Shown piece by piece: positions 1-7,637 of a stretch of DNA of 64,000 nt (positions are counted from its first letter, which is position 1; each line of letters begins with the position of its first letter). The position numbers and the translations under genes are program-made. The DNA comes from Bacillota bacterium (GTDB lineage Bacteria; Bacillota; Clostridia; Acetivibrionales; DSM-1351). The stretch spans positions 62,001-126,000 of the forward strand of contig JAEYHZ010000038.1 of assembly GCA_023409265.1 (NCBI GenBank), read 5' to 3'. The notes below the pieces were generated by a model that was given only the letters and a program-made list of their open reading frames with translations, was not told the DNA's origin and ran no database searches.

Positions 1-26
1 TTTGGAAGCTATTTAAATAATAAGGA

Positions 27-1841
27 TTATTTCAAAGCCTCTATTTGCTCCGTCAGCATTATTACTTCATCAATTAAGCTTCCTATATAGTCTATAGTAT
101 TATTTAGCGGCTCTTCAGTAGTAATATCAACTCCTGCCATTTTAGCCAGCTCTACCGGGGTTCTTGTTCCACCCGCCTTCAGAACTTCCTTCCAGGCATC
201 AACTGCAGGCTGCCCCTCTTTCAGGATTCTTCTGCTTACCTCTGTAGCTATAGTCAGTCCTGCACTGTATGTATAGGAATACAGCTCCATATAGTAATGT
301 GGCTGTCTCATCCAGGTTAATTCCGCTCCATCATTTATTATTACAGCATCTCCCCAGAATTTTTCCAATACTTCTCTTTTAATTGTACTAAGCTTTGAGG
401 CCTGAATACTTCCGCCCTCATCTATTATCCTGTAAACTTCCCTTTGATAAGCTGCTTCCAACAGATGTGTTACAAAGTTGTGGTAATACGTATTGCTAAT
501 AATAGAAGAAAGTACCCATCTTTTGAATTTCAAATCCTTATTTGCCTTCAAAAGATGATTTGCCATAAGGATTTCATTCATTGTCGACGGAGCCTCAACA
601 AAATATGAGGAAGGTTCCACATCAAATATATTCTGATTTTTATGGGCTAAATAAAAATGCCCTGCATGACCAAGCTCATGAGCAATTGTAAATACATCGC
701 TCATTCTGTCTGCCCAGGAAAGAAGAATAAATGATTGCCTTTTATATGGAGTTGCGCAAAAAGCGCCGGTTTCCTTGCCAGCGTTTTGGACAAAATCAAT
801 GCCTCTCCCGTCATATTCTTTTTTTATTATATCCAAATAATCCTCTCCCATTATAGAGAAGGCGTTCTGGATATATTCCCTTGACTCTTCAATAGATATC
901 CTGGGTTCATAATCAGGATCAATTGCTATTTTTAAATCTGCAAAGGTCATCTCATCAATTTTATGAATTTTTTGAAGCAGTTTAGCATATCTTCTCATAT
1001 GTGGAGCAAGTTTGTCCATTATAATATCTATTTGCCTGTTATAGAGCTCCAAATCAACCCTTTGATTGAATAAAAGACTGTCAAAAACAGAGTTAAAACC
1101 TCTTAAAGTGGATAAGGTTTTTTCTTTTTGAACCTGGGTTTGATAAGCTGCCGCAAAAGTGTTCTGATACTCTTTCAGCTTTGAGGAAAAAGCGTCAAAT
1201 GCGGCTCTTCTTATTTCAGTATTGTTATCATACTCCCAAACATTTTCAAAAAGAACAAAACTAAGAGGATATTCTTTTCCATCAAAAATGAAGTTTTCAA
1301 AATTCATATCCGACAATTTTGACTGGTTATATATTGAGTATGGTGAGTTTAAGGCTCCTGACAGCGCAGATAGGACTCTTTCCGCTTCAGGATGAAGAGC
1401 ATGTTCCTTATTTCTTTTTATTTCCTTTAAAAAATTTGAGTTTTCACAGGACTCTCTTATTGCAATATCAATGATTTTATCATCCAATGCTATTATTTCG
1501 CTTTTTATAAAGCTCAGTCTGCTCTCCACATCCGACGCAATATTCATAAACCGGATACTTCTGTCCAGAGCCGGCATATCAGTTCTGTCGACAGCTACCT
1601 GAAGGTCTGCATAGGATGAAGTCAAGCTCATTATTTCATATACTGTTTTCAAGTAATTCAGGCATTCATTTAGACTTTCAGGTGAATTAAGTTTTCCCTT
1701 AAACTTGGTTTCAAGGTTTGAAACCCGCTCCTGCAAGTCTTTAACGGCAAGAGCATACTGTTCTTCGTTTTTATATATTACCGACAAGTCCCAGGTTAAT
1801 GACTGATCTACCTCAGTCCTATTCTTTAAACTATTTTCCAT
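27..1841 (-). CDS. pepF: Oligoendopeptidase F (M3 family)
   Basis: This is a cytoplasmic zinc metallopeptidase of 604 residues, the usual length for clostridial PepF, which hydrolyses short peptides. The M3 zinc motif HELGH lies at about residues 388-392 (H388, E389, H392), followed by GHFYLAHKN. The N-terminal half is the helical oligopeptidase lid domain. The ATG start is supported by GGAGGG about 6 bases upstream. The stop lies 26 bases from the window edge, so the downstream context is unknown. It appears monocistronic; the next gene upstream has its own terminator. Substrate range cannot be read from sequence. Confidence 0.95.
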   Translation of the reverse strand: MENSLKNRTEVDQSLTWDLSVIYKNEEQYALAVKDLQERVSNLETKFKGKLNSPESLNECLNYLKTVYEIMSLTSSYADLQVAVDRTDMPALDRSIRFMNIASDVESRLSFIKSEIIALDDKIIDIAIRESCENSNFLKEIKRNKEHALHPEAERVLSALSGALNSPYSIYNQSKLSDMNFENFIFDGKEYPLSFVLFENVWEYDNNTEIRRAAFDAFSSKLKEYQNTFAAAYQTQVQKEKTLSTLRGFNSVFDSLLFNQRVDLELYNRQIDIIMDKLAPHMRRYAKLLQKIHKIDEMTFADLKIAIDPDYEPRISIEESREYIQNAFSIMGEDYLDIIKKEYDGRGIDFVQNAGKETGAFCATPYKRQSFILLSWADRMSDVFTIAHELGHAGHFYLAHKNQNIFDVEPSSYFVEAPSTMNEILMANHLLKANKDLKFKRWVLSSIISNTYYHNFVTHLLEAAYQREVYRIIDEGGSIQASKLSTIKREVLEKFWGDAVIINDGAELTWMRQPHYYMELYSYTYSAGLTIATEVSRRILKEGQPAVDAWKEVLKAGGTRTPVELAKMAGVDITTEEPLNNTIDYIGSLIDEVIMLTEQIEALK

Positions 1842-2050
1842 CCACTACCCTCCATTTTTAATAGCCCATTAATCATAATAGCCATATTAATCACCTTTAA
1901 CAATTCAAAAAAACACTTATAACAGTATATTAACCCTCTTTAACGCATTTTGCTATAGTGAAATTTTGAAGCACTTCCCATTATTGAGAAAAATAGCTCT
2001 ACGCTTAAGGTAATTATCCACCATTTATTGCCAAACCATATCCTCTATGA

Positions 2051-2086
2051 CAAAAAAATTCCCCTGCATCCTTTTCACAGGGGAAT
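2051..2086 (-). terminator. Intrinsic terminator of the DUF362 gene
   Basis: The stem ATTCCCCTG (2058-2066) pairs with CAGGGGAAT (2078-2086) around an 11-base loop. On the minus strand it is followed by a run of seven T. It lies 55 bases past the stop of the DUF362 gene. The rest of 1842-2140 is AT-rich and holds no convincing gene; it must carry the pepF promoter, which I could not place. Confidence 0.85.
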
Positions 2087-2140
2087 AAATTAACGGTTTG
2101 CGATAATAAATTGCTTATACATCTTACATATTTATTAAAG

Positions 2141-3295
2141 TCACTTAAGCAAAATCCTTAAAAACCACGGTCTTTTTATACTTACTGCATCGAAATTGCA
2201 CAATTCATGGCAGCAAAAACATCTTATACATTTGTCAAGCTGAACCTCCGGTTTTCCCTGTTTCATGGCAATAGCCGCCGGAGGACAACTTTTTGCACAC
2301 ATGCCGCACCCTTTACATTTGACCTTGTTAAACTGGGGAGTCGGTTTTATGAATCTGTTGATACGTTTCAGCAAAGGTTTGGGTATCAAAATACTGTAGA
2401 TATTAAAGGCCACCTTGACAGTCGGCTTCTTAAAATCCGGTACTTTTATATCACTTATACTCTCGCCAAGTACTTCTACCTTGTTAATATCACCATTGTA
2501 CAATCCCCTGTCTATGGACTTTCTAACAGTTGGAACCTGCAGTGCACCAAGACCTATTATATCCGCGGCCACCGCATCCAATGCGTAAGGATCTGCACTG
2601 GATATAACCAGACCAACTTTTTTAGGGCTTCCATTTGTAGGTCCATAGCCCTCCATTCCTATTACGGCATCCATAATGGTCAAAATTGGTTTGGAAAAGG
2701 AGCATATGTCAATCAAAAGGTCGGCAAAATCACCTGTATCATCAAATCTCAGATGATACTCGGCTTTGTAGCTTCCCGGTATAATGCCGAACATATTTTT
2801 TACTGCACCGCTGTATACAGTCATCATATGTGTTTTTATTTTGGGAATATTTATTATTTTGTCTACATCAAGCACTGGCTTGATAGTTTTTATGCTTTTC
2901 ATTATCTTTCCTTCAGGGTAAGGCACATCAACCACATCGGTATTATAATTCAATTCTGCTCCGCTCATAGCCGCAGCATATTTCATGCCACAGGTTTCAT
3001 ATACATCCTCCAGGGTTCCTTTATTATAAAAATGGTAACCTCCCGGACTGTCCCCTATAATTGGCATCCCACCTGCTTCAAGCACAAGTTCTGCCACAGC
3101 TTGAACAATAGCAGGGTGGGTTGTAGTAACTTTTTCAGGCTTTCTTTTCAATAATAGGTTAACTTTCAGCAGAACTTTCTCTCCGGGATCAATAAAGGCT
3201 GACATACCTCCCAGCAGTTCCATTGAACTTCTGACAGCACTTTTTACAGTATCGTACTCGTAACTTGAGCACCTGGAAATTGAAACATTACTCAT
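2141..3295 (-). CDS. DUF362 protein with C-terminal 2[4Fe-4S] ferredoxin domain
   Basis: Residues 1 to about 300 match the DUF362 fold, with conserved stretches such as KVNLLLKRKPEKVTTTHP near the N-terminus and the motif INIPKIKTH. Near the C-terminus are two cysteine clusters, CKGCGMCAKSCP and CIRCFCCHELC. The second has extra cysteines compared with a standard CxxCxxC ferredoxin motif. The family is thought to act in redox or Fe-S related reactions but its reaction is not established. No signal peptide or membrane segment is seen, so it is probably cytoplasmic. The start has a G-rich site (AGGGG) just upstream. It appears to be a single-gene unit. Confidence 0.9.
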   Translation of the reverse strand: MSNVSISRCSSYEYDTVKSAVRSSMELLGGMSAFIDPGEKVLLKVNLLLKRKPEKVTTTHPAIVQAVAELVLEAGGMPIIGDSPGGYHFYNKGTLEDVYETCGMKYAAAMSGAELNYNTDVVDVPYPEGKIMKSIKTIKPVLDVDKIINIPKIKTHMMTVYSGAVKNMFGIIPGSYKAEYHLRFDDTGDFADLLIDICSFSKPILTIMDAVIGMEGYGPTNGSPKKVGLVISSADPYALDAVAADIIGLGALQVPTVRKSIDRGLYNGDINKVEVLGESISDIKVPDFKKPTVKVAFNIYSILIPKPLLKRINRFIKPTPQFNKVKCKGCGMCAKSCPPAAIAMKQGKPEVQLDKCIRCFCCHELCNFDAVSIKRPWFLRILLK

Positions 3296-3316
3296 ATGTC
3301 CCCCTGTAATACATTA

Positions 3317-3508
3317 TCAATTTATGGCGTTGATCAGAATACCCATGCATATGCCAAAAATTAGGTTATATATTATATATAATACAAAATTTCTCGCTCC
3401 CAGTACAATCTTTACCGCACCAAGGTTTGTAAATTTTGTTGCCGCCCCCGTAAGCATATATACAACGGCAGAGCCGGCTGTCATTCCTTCACTCAACCAC
3501 AGTTTCAG
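3317..3508 (-). pseudogene. 3' remnant of a COG0701-type (DUF318) permease
   Basis: This minus-strand frame is open for 63 codons and ends in TGA at 3317. It reads as the last membrane segments of a COG0701 permease, with the stretches GMTAGSAVVYMLTGAATKF and LGAVKIVLGARNFVLY. An in-frame TAG (3509-3511) closes it upstream, and no ATG, ribosome site or earlier membrane helices exist. The family assignment rests on recalled motif similarity. The remnant is joined almost directly, head to head, to the remnant of another gene on the plus strand. Confidence 0.7.
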
Positions 3509-3513
3509 CTACC

Positions 3514-3670
3514 AATATAAAAAGTCTATATGATACTTTTAAGTATATTTATACCGAATGGATGCCCAAGTCAGGTTATTTACAAAATGCACCCTATCAT
3601 TTTTGAAAAGCTGGACGAGAGTATTTCACGGGAAGACTATTGTAAAGTGGAATTATTTATCCCTGTATAA
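3514..3670 (+). pseudogene. Frameshifted remnant of a GyrI-like / AraC effector-binding domain
   Basis: The plus strand from 3514 reads NIKSLYDTFKYIYTEWMPKS then GYLQNAPYHF, which resembles the end of GyrI-like small-molecule-binding domains (typically EWLPKSGY...APDFE). The frame stops right after F. Dropping one T from the run of five at 3600-3604 restores the reading FEKLDESISREDYCKVELF and then IPV, ending at TAA 3668-3670. That is the expected C-terminus of this family. The 5' part of the gene is absent. This is a decayed gene with both a truncation and a +1 frameshift. Confidence 0.7.
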
Positions 3671-3690
3671 CTTAAGCGATATAAAATTGA

Positions 3691-4554
3691 TTAACCTTTC
3701 TTACCCTTCTTATACAGATACACAAACCAGTAGGCCATTCCGGTGAATACAGTACCGCCAACAATGTTTCCCAGTGTTACCGGAAGCAGATTGTGTGTAA
3801 AAAAGCTTGTCCAGTTCAAGTGATCTATTTTCTCCGGTGTAGCACCCAGACTGATAGCCTGCTTTACCCACTCAGGATTGGATTTTGCCAGAATCCCCGC
3901 AGGTATATAGTACATGTTTGCTACGCAGTGCTCGAAACCAGAGGTTATAAACAGCCAGATAGGAAAAAAAATAGCCAGAAGCCTGCCGGCCATATCCTTT
4001 GAACCATAGGCCATCCAAACAGCCAGGCATACAAGCCAGTTGCACAGGATACCCATTACAAAGGCTTTTGAAAAGCTCAGTGAAACTTTATACGCCGCAG
4101 TCTTGATAGTAAAGCCGCCTAAAAGTCCATTTGTAAAATCAAGCTGGCCGGACATGAAAATGAGCCAGGCTATCAATATTGCCCCGGCAAAATTACCTGC
4201 ATATACTGTAATCCAGTTTTTCAGCATTGCGCCCACTGTTATTCTTTTTTGTGCCAGAGCAGCCACCATTAAGGTATTTCCTGTAAAAAGCTCACTGCCT
4301 GCCACAATCACCATCATCAGTCCAGTTGTAAAAATAGCACCTGCCAGAGCTTTTCCTACACCGGCCCAGGGAATATTGTAAATAGCAGCATTTGAGCCTT
4401 CAGATGCAAAAGCAATGAAGGCTCCCGCTAGAATACCGAGTACAAAAAGCCTTGAAACCCTTGTATTCGCTTTTTTATATCCGTTTTCAACCGTCTGTTG
4501 GGCTATCTGATCAGGAGCCAAAAGATTCAAATTAGAGCATGTATTATCCTGCAT
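3691..4554 (-). CDS. Formate/nitrite transporter (FNT family)
   Basis: This is a 287-residue membrane channel with six predicted helices. The FNT signatures are present: GSELFTGN in the first half and SGFEHCVANMYYIP in the second, which includes the central pore histidine. It would move formate, or a related small anion, across the cytoplasmic membrane. Formate fits a fermenting anaerobe, but the substrate is inferred. The start is preceded by GAGGT at a good distance. A TATAAT -10 lies at 4582-4587, 18 bases from a TTGTTA that sits inside the inverted repeat at 4592-4648. Confidence 0.93.
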   Translation of the reverse strand: MQDNTCSNLNLLAPDQIAQQTVENGYKKANTRVSRLFVLGILAGAFIAFASEGSNAAIYNIPWAGVGKALAGAIFTTGLMMVIVAGSELFTGNTLMVAALAQKRITVGAMLKNWITVYAGNFAGAILIAWLIFMSGQLDFTNGLLGGFTIKTAAYKVSLSFSKAFVMGILCNWLVCLAVWMAYGSKDMAGRLLAIFFPIWLFITSGFEHCVANMYYIPAGILAKSNPEWVKQAISLGATPEKIDHLNWTSFFTHNLLPVTLGNIVGGTVFTGMAYWFVYLYKKGKKG

Positions 4555-4581
4555 AGTTTACCTCAAATAGTTTTTCTTCTT

Positions 4582-4611
4582 ATTATACCAACTAATACCC
4601 TGTATTAACAA
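4582..4611 (-). promoter_or_regulatory. Promoter of the FNT gene, -35 inside a repeat arm
   Basis: On the minus strand TTGTTA (4611-4606) is followed after 18 bases by TATAAT (4587-4582), 27 bases before the FNT start codon. The -10 is consensus and the -35 matches four of six. The -35 is part of the right terminal repeat of the miniature type-A element, so the insertion seems to have supplied or replaced it. Confidence 0.55.
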
Positions 4612-4648
4612 TGTACAATACAGGTTCATTGTTAATACAGGGTATTAG
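4592..4648. repeat. Miniature type-A inverted-repeat element
   Basis: Two perfect 22-base arms (4592-4613 and 4627-4648) surround a 13-base loop. The inner part of the left arm plus the loop, TACCCTGTATTAACAATGTA followed by CAATA, matches the terminal repeat of the long type-A elements at 5614, 8453 and 58960 except for one base (CTG versus CTC). It looks like a long element that has lost its interior. There is no T-run, so it is not a normal terminator. Confidence 0.75.
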
Positions 4649-4656
4649 AGGTATAG

Positions 4657-5052
4657 TTATTTTTTTAATTGCAATAGTTTCGCTTTTTCCAGACAAATAT
4701 CCGCCCACTGACAATCATCACAGACACTACGCAATTTTCCGGATTTAATAATTTTTTCATAAACCAGGCCTCCAAATGTTTTCCATGGAAGAATATCACC
4801 ACTGTTTAGATTACACAACTGAAGTACCCTACTATCGTATTTGTCGGCTTTGTCACCGCAATTCCCCGGGACCATATTATTTGGACATGCTGTGCAAACA
4901 ACATCCGTATCTGTTACAATAGTTACTTCAGGGTTTTTCTCAAGGGTCGAAATAACAGTTTGCATATTTATAATAAAGTTTTCATCGTATCCTTTTCCCT
5001 CGAAAAAGGTAATACACAGTCCGTGATGAGGACGCAGCTTAATGTTGGACAT
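4657..5052 (-). CDS. DUF1284 family cysteine-rich protein
   Basis: This predicted cytoplasmic protein of 131 residues begins MSNIKLRPHHGLC. The LRPHHGLC motif and later cysteine pairs (CTACP, CDDCQWADIC) are typical of DUF1284, which is annotated as possibly iron-sulfur binding; its function is unknown. I chose the ATG at 5052 because it fits the family N-terminus. A longer reading would start deeper inside bioY. The start overlaps the 3' end of bioY by 14 bases, so the two are probably translationally coupled and co-regulated by biotin. Confidence 0.85.
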   Translation of the reverse strand: MSNIKLRPHHGLCITFFEGKGYDENFIINMQTVISTLEKNPEVTIVTDTDVVCTACPNNMVPGNCGDKADKYDSRVLQLCNLNSGDILPWKTFGGLVYEKIIKSGKLRSVCDDCQWADICLEKAKLLQLKK

Positions 5053-5593
5053 ATTTGTACACCCTGTCCACAACAATAACCGCAAGTCCTATCTTAACAG
5101 CATCGGGAATAATAAACGGAAAAACGCACCAGGATAAGGCGGTTAAAATACCAACTGTGCCGGTATTTCTGGTATAGACGTTAATAAACCATGCTGTTCC
5201 AAACAGATAACAAATCAACATTCCTGCAATCATGGAAATAACAAGCACAGCTTTTTTCCTTCCAAAGTACTTTATAATAAGGCCTGTCACAAGCGCGGAA
5301 AAGATAAACCCCACAATATATCCGCCAGTATTCCCAAATAATATACCAACTCCACCTGTAAAGCCGGAAAAAACAGGCAGGCCGATTGTGCCCAGCAGAA
5401 TATACAATATAACTGCAAAGGTTCCGCGTTTTAATCCCAGTAACCCTGCTACAGTAAAAACTGCAAAGGTCTGAAGTGTTACCGGAACTGTCAGTGGTAA
5501 AGAAATCCATGAACAAATTGCTATTAGGATAGCAGCCAATGATATAAGTATCATGTCTTTTGTAGTTCTACTAGCTTTCAAATTACTCTCCAT
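5039..5593 (-). CDS. bioY: Biotin transporter, ECF S component BioY
   Basis: This is the 184-residue substrate-binding membrane subunit for biotin, which works with a shared ECF energising module encoded elsewhere. It has about six helices and the BioY stretches GLLGLKRGTFAVILYILLG and GIGILFGNTGGY-type (here GVGILFGNTGGYIVG). The start MESNLKAS at 5593 gives normal family length and has GGAG about 10 bases upstream. A longer in-frame reading exists only because the type-A repeat upstream happens to be open; I reject it. A BirA-type operator lies 230 bases upstream, and a 159-base repeat separates that promoter from the gene. Confidence 0.92.
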   Translation of the reverse strand: MESNLKASRTTKDMILISLAAILIAICSWISLPLTVPVTLQTFAVFTVAGLLGLKRGTFAVILYILLGTIGLPVFSGFTGGVGILFGNTGGYIVGFIFSALVTGLIIKYFGRKKAVLVISMIAGMLICYLFGTAWFINVYTRNTGTVGILTALSWCVFPFIIPDAVKIGLAVIVVDRVYKYVQH

Positions 5594-5613
5594 TTTAAAT
5601 ACACTCCACTCCA

Positions 5614-5772
5614 TACCCTCTATTGACAAGGTACAACACGCCTCACACCGGCTATTTTGCCACTTTTCTTTGTTGTCGTTCTTGCTTTGCGTCAGCCTTG
5701 CAAGCGGCTTCAACGCAGCCGCAGGGCAAATTCGCCGCTCAAAAACGTATTGTACATTGTTAATAGAGGGTA
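5614..5772. repeat. Type-A inverted-repeat element, internally deleted copy (A1)
   Basis: This 159-base element starts TACCCTCTATTGACAAGGTA and ends with the reverse complement TACCCTCTATTAACAATGTA; the 23-base ends match at 21 positions. Its sequence is collinear with the copies at 8453 and 58960 but lacks about 115 central bases. A TA at each end may be a 2-bp target duplication. It occupies the 5' untranslated region of bioY and ends 21 bases before the start codon. It carries no transposase gene. Confidence 0.85.
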
Positions 5773-5799
5773 GTATTCCTTAATATGTTTTCTACTGGC

Positions 5800-5856
5800 A
5801 TTGTAAACCAAAAAGAAGCCTATTGTCAACCAAATTATTATATCTCAGGTTGACAA
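5800..5856 (-). promoter_or_regulatory. bioY promoter overlapped by a BirA-type biotin operator
   Basis: TTGTCAACC (5823-5831), 16 bases, then GGTTGACAA (5848-5856) matches the BirA operator pattern (TTGTNAACC, N16, GGTTNACAA). On the minus strand the proximal half-site contains a perfect -35 TTGACA (5829-5824), followed after 18 bases by TACAAT (5805-5800). Repressor binding would block this promoter when biotin is plentiful. The link to BirA is from the known motif and the downstream BioY gene; birA itself is not in the window. Confidence 0.75.
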
Positions 5857-5865
5857 TAGGCTTCT
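5808..5865 (-). terminator. Intrinsic terminator of the nickel/TPR operon, shared with the BirA operator
   Basis: Perfect 18-base arms (5814-5831 and 5848-5865) surround a 16-base loop, and on the minus strand the hairpin is followed by TTTTTGGTTT. It lies about 35 bases past the TPR stop codon. The same palindrome holds the BirA half-sites, so one sequence seems to end one operon and control the next. Confidence 0.65.
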
Positions 5866-5899
5866 ATGAAATTTCATGCAACAGTTATAATATAAAAAA

Positions 5900-6838
5900 C
5901 TATGGGACAGATACTTCAAATCTCCTTTTATAGGATTCCATACTTCTTAAAGGATCCAACTCGGAATCACTTTTCATATATTCTTCAAGGTCTCTGCTCA
6001 TATCTGCTGCAGTAATCAGATCCTTCAATGCCAGATCAAATTTATCCAAATGAACATAAAAGCATGCCCTGTTGTAATAAAGAAATGAGGCTTGCGGCGC
6101 ATTTCTGATACCCTTTGAAATAACTTCAACAGCCCTCAAATAATCTTTTTCCTCAAGATAAATCAGTGACAGGTTTAAATAGGTGTATGAGTACCTGGGA
6201 TTCTGCAATAATGACTGGTCATAATATTCAATTGCTTTTTTGGGATATCCCAGTCTGTTCATAATAACACCTGCGTTAAACAGGGCCTTGAAATGATTGG
6301 GTTCAAGTTCCAGCCCTTTTCTAATGGCCAACAGAGCTTTATCGTACTGACCGGTTTCTTCATAAACTGCTGCCAGGTTGTTAAAAGCCCAGAAATGATT
6401 GGGATCCAATTCAGCAGCTTTCTCATAATATTCTGCTGCTTCCTTTTTCATGCCGCCTTCATCGTATGCATTAGCCATAAAGAAATAAGCTTTTGAGTAG
6501 CAAGGATCAAGTTCAATAGACTTTCTGTAAAGTTCTATTGCCAGATCATATTCCTTGTTATCATCATAAATAATGGCCAGTCCGTAGTACGCCCTAGCCT
6601 CATTGGGATTAATCTCTATAGCTTTTTTATAGGACTGAATTGCTTCCTCCTGCCTCCCCAAAATATCAAGGTTTATGGCGATATCCAACAGGATTTCAAT
6701 AAAGTCAAAATTTAGACTCTTTTTCAAATAAATATTAAGTGCCATGTTATATAAACATAATGAGAACTTTGGAATAATATTCACCAATGATCCCGCTAAA
6801 AAATACAATAACTTAAATCTATATAAATACAAATTCAT
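5900..6838 (-). CDS. Tetratricopeptide repeat protein
   Basis: The protein has 312 residues. After an N-terminal region with hydrophobic stretches (residues 1-45) come about seven TPR units, recognised by recurring patterns such as A.. Y.KAIEINPNEARAYYGLA and YEKAAELDPNHFWAFNNLA. TPR arrays mediate protein-protein contacts; the partner is unknown. I chose the ATG at 6838 because AGGGA lies 6 bases before it; the earlier ATG at 6853 has no such site. It is the last gene of the run cbiM-cbiQ-cbiO-DUF3842-cooT and starts 19 bases after cooT, so a role tied to nickel handling is possible but inferred. Confidence 0.85.
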   Translation of the reverse strand: MNLYLYRFKLLYFLAGSLVNIIPKFSLCLYNMALNIYLKKSLNFDFIEILLDIAINLDILGRQEEAIQSYKKAIEINPNEARAYYGLAIIYDDNKEYDLAIELYRKSIELDPCYSKAYFFMANAYDEGGMKKEAAEYYEKAAELDPNHFWAFNNLAAVYEETGQYDKALLAIRKGLELEPNHFKALFNAGVIMNRLGYPKKAIEYYDQSLLQNPRYSYTYLNLSLIYLEEKDYLRAVEVISKGIRNAPQASFLYYNRACFYVHLDKFDLALKDLITAADMSRDLEEYMKSDSELDPLRSMESYKRRFEVSVP

Positions 6839-6857
6839 CACTGTCCCTAGCATGTAA

Positions 6858-7052
6858 TTAGTCCAAATTCTCCAGTATTATTCTATGTTCTACTAGTTTC
6901 ATCAGTTTTATCCTCGCCCGCAGGGTCTTTCTTTCACTGTAAATATTTTCAAGGACTATTTCCTCTTTACCCGGAACAATCTTGTCAACAGAATCAAGAA
7001 TCAAAACCTCTTTACCTGTCTCATCCAAAAGATATACATTTGCCTCACACAT
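6858..7052 (-). CDS. cooT: CooT-family nickel-binding protein
   Basis: This 64-residue protein begins MCEANVYLLDETGKEVL and has the conserved CooT pattern, including VDKIVPG, ARIKLMKLVEHRIILE and the invariant Cys2. CooT proteins are small dimers that bind Ni(II), with Cys2 as a ligand, and were first linked to carbon monoxide dehydrogenase maturation. GGAGG is well placed before the ATG. Its start overlaps the end of the DUF3842 gene by 8 bases. Being downstream of a cobalt/nickel importer supports nickel as the metal of this operon. Confidence 0.85.
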   Translation of the reverse strand: MCEANVYLLDETGKEVLILDSVDKIVPGKEEIVLENIYSERKTLRARIKLMKLVEHRIILENLD

Positions 7053-7467
7053 GTTTGCCTCCTATAATATTGCCTACCATACAGACAGCATCATCTATGT
7101 AATGGGGAAGGGGTTCCTCCTTCGTACCGGCAATTAAAATATTGCATCTGTTAAGGGGAATAAGAACTTTTGCAGCATTACTTTCACCAACAGCTCTTGC
7201 CATGGCCGGTGTGAGCTCTCCAAGCATGGAATTGGCGCACACAATCCCTATGGAACCTATTATTATATCGACTCTTGATGCATTAAATATAATGGCGTTC
7301 TCACCCGAGGCACCTTCATTTGCTCCTGCCTTCAGCATCAGTGATGCAGCCAGAGCATTGGTACCGAGCCCCAGTATGGCAATATCATTTCCAAAAGCAG
7401 CACGGAGCTTTTCAACTATAAGCTTTCCGATACCTCCACCCTGCCCGTCAACAACTGCTATTTTCAT
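7045..7467 (-). CDS. DUF3842 family protein
   Basis: This 140-residue protein begins MKIAVVDGQGGGIGK, a glycine-rich loop that resembles a dinucleotide-binding turn, and has conserved stretches GLGTNALAASLMLKAGAN and PHYIDDAV. This is the DUF3842 pattern; no function is known to me. The start at 7467 is preceded by GGAGG at 6 bases. An ATG 12 bases earlier actually contributes to that ribosome site, so I reject it. It overlaps cooT by 8 bases. About 170 AT-rich bases separate it from cbiO and hold no visible gene. Confidence 0.85.
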   Translation of the reverse strand: MKIAVVDGQGGGIGKLIVEKLRAAFGNDIAILGLGTNALAASLMLKAGANEGASGENAIIFNASRVDIIIGSIGIVCANSMLGELTPAMARAVGESNAAKVLIPLNRCNILIAGTKEEPLPHYIDDAVCMVGNIIGGKHV

Positions 7468-7637
7468 TTTAACCTCCATGCCCCCATAAGTGCAAGTTAA
7501 ACTCCAATATTAAATATTTCACTTCAAAAATCCCTGTTAAAATAAATGTGAACTTTAAAGATTATAAACTAAAAAATCATTAACTAAAAGCCTAAAAATA
7601 AAAAAACTTAACTAAAACAATATATGTTAAAGAAAAG

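Noticed and set aside
2207..3154. A long plus-strand open frame of 315 codons
   Set aside because: It is antisense to the well-supported DUF362 gene, has no ribosome site and a composition unlike real proteins.
3324..3533. A 69-codon plus-strand gene
   Set aside because: It is the reverse frame of the permease remnant and has no ribosome site.
4592..4648. Ordinary terminator for the DUF1284 gene
   Set aside because: No T-run follows, and the arms match the mobile type-A ends.
5594..5713. N-terminal extension of BioY by 40 residues
   Set aside because: Also encoded mostly by the type-A repeat; the start at 5593 gives normal length.
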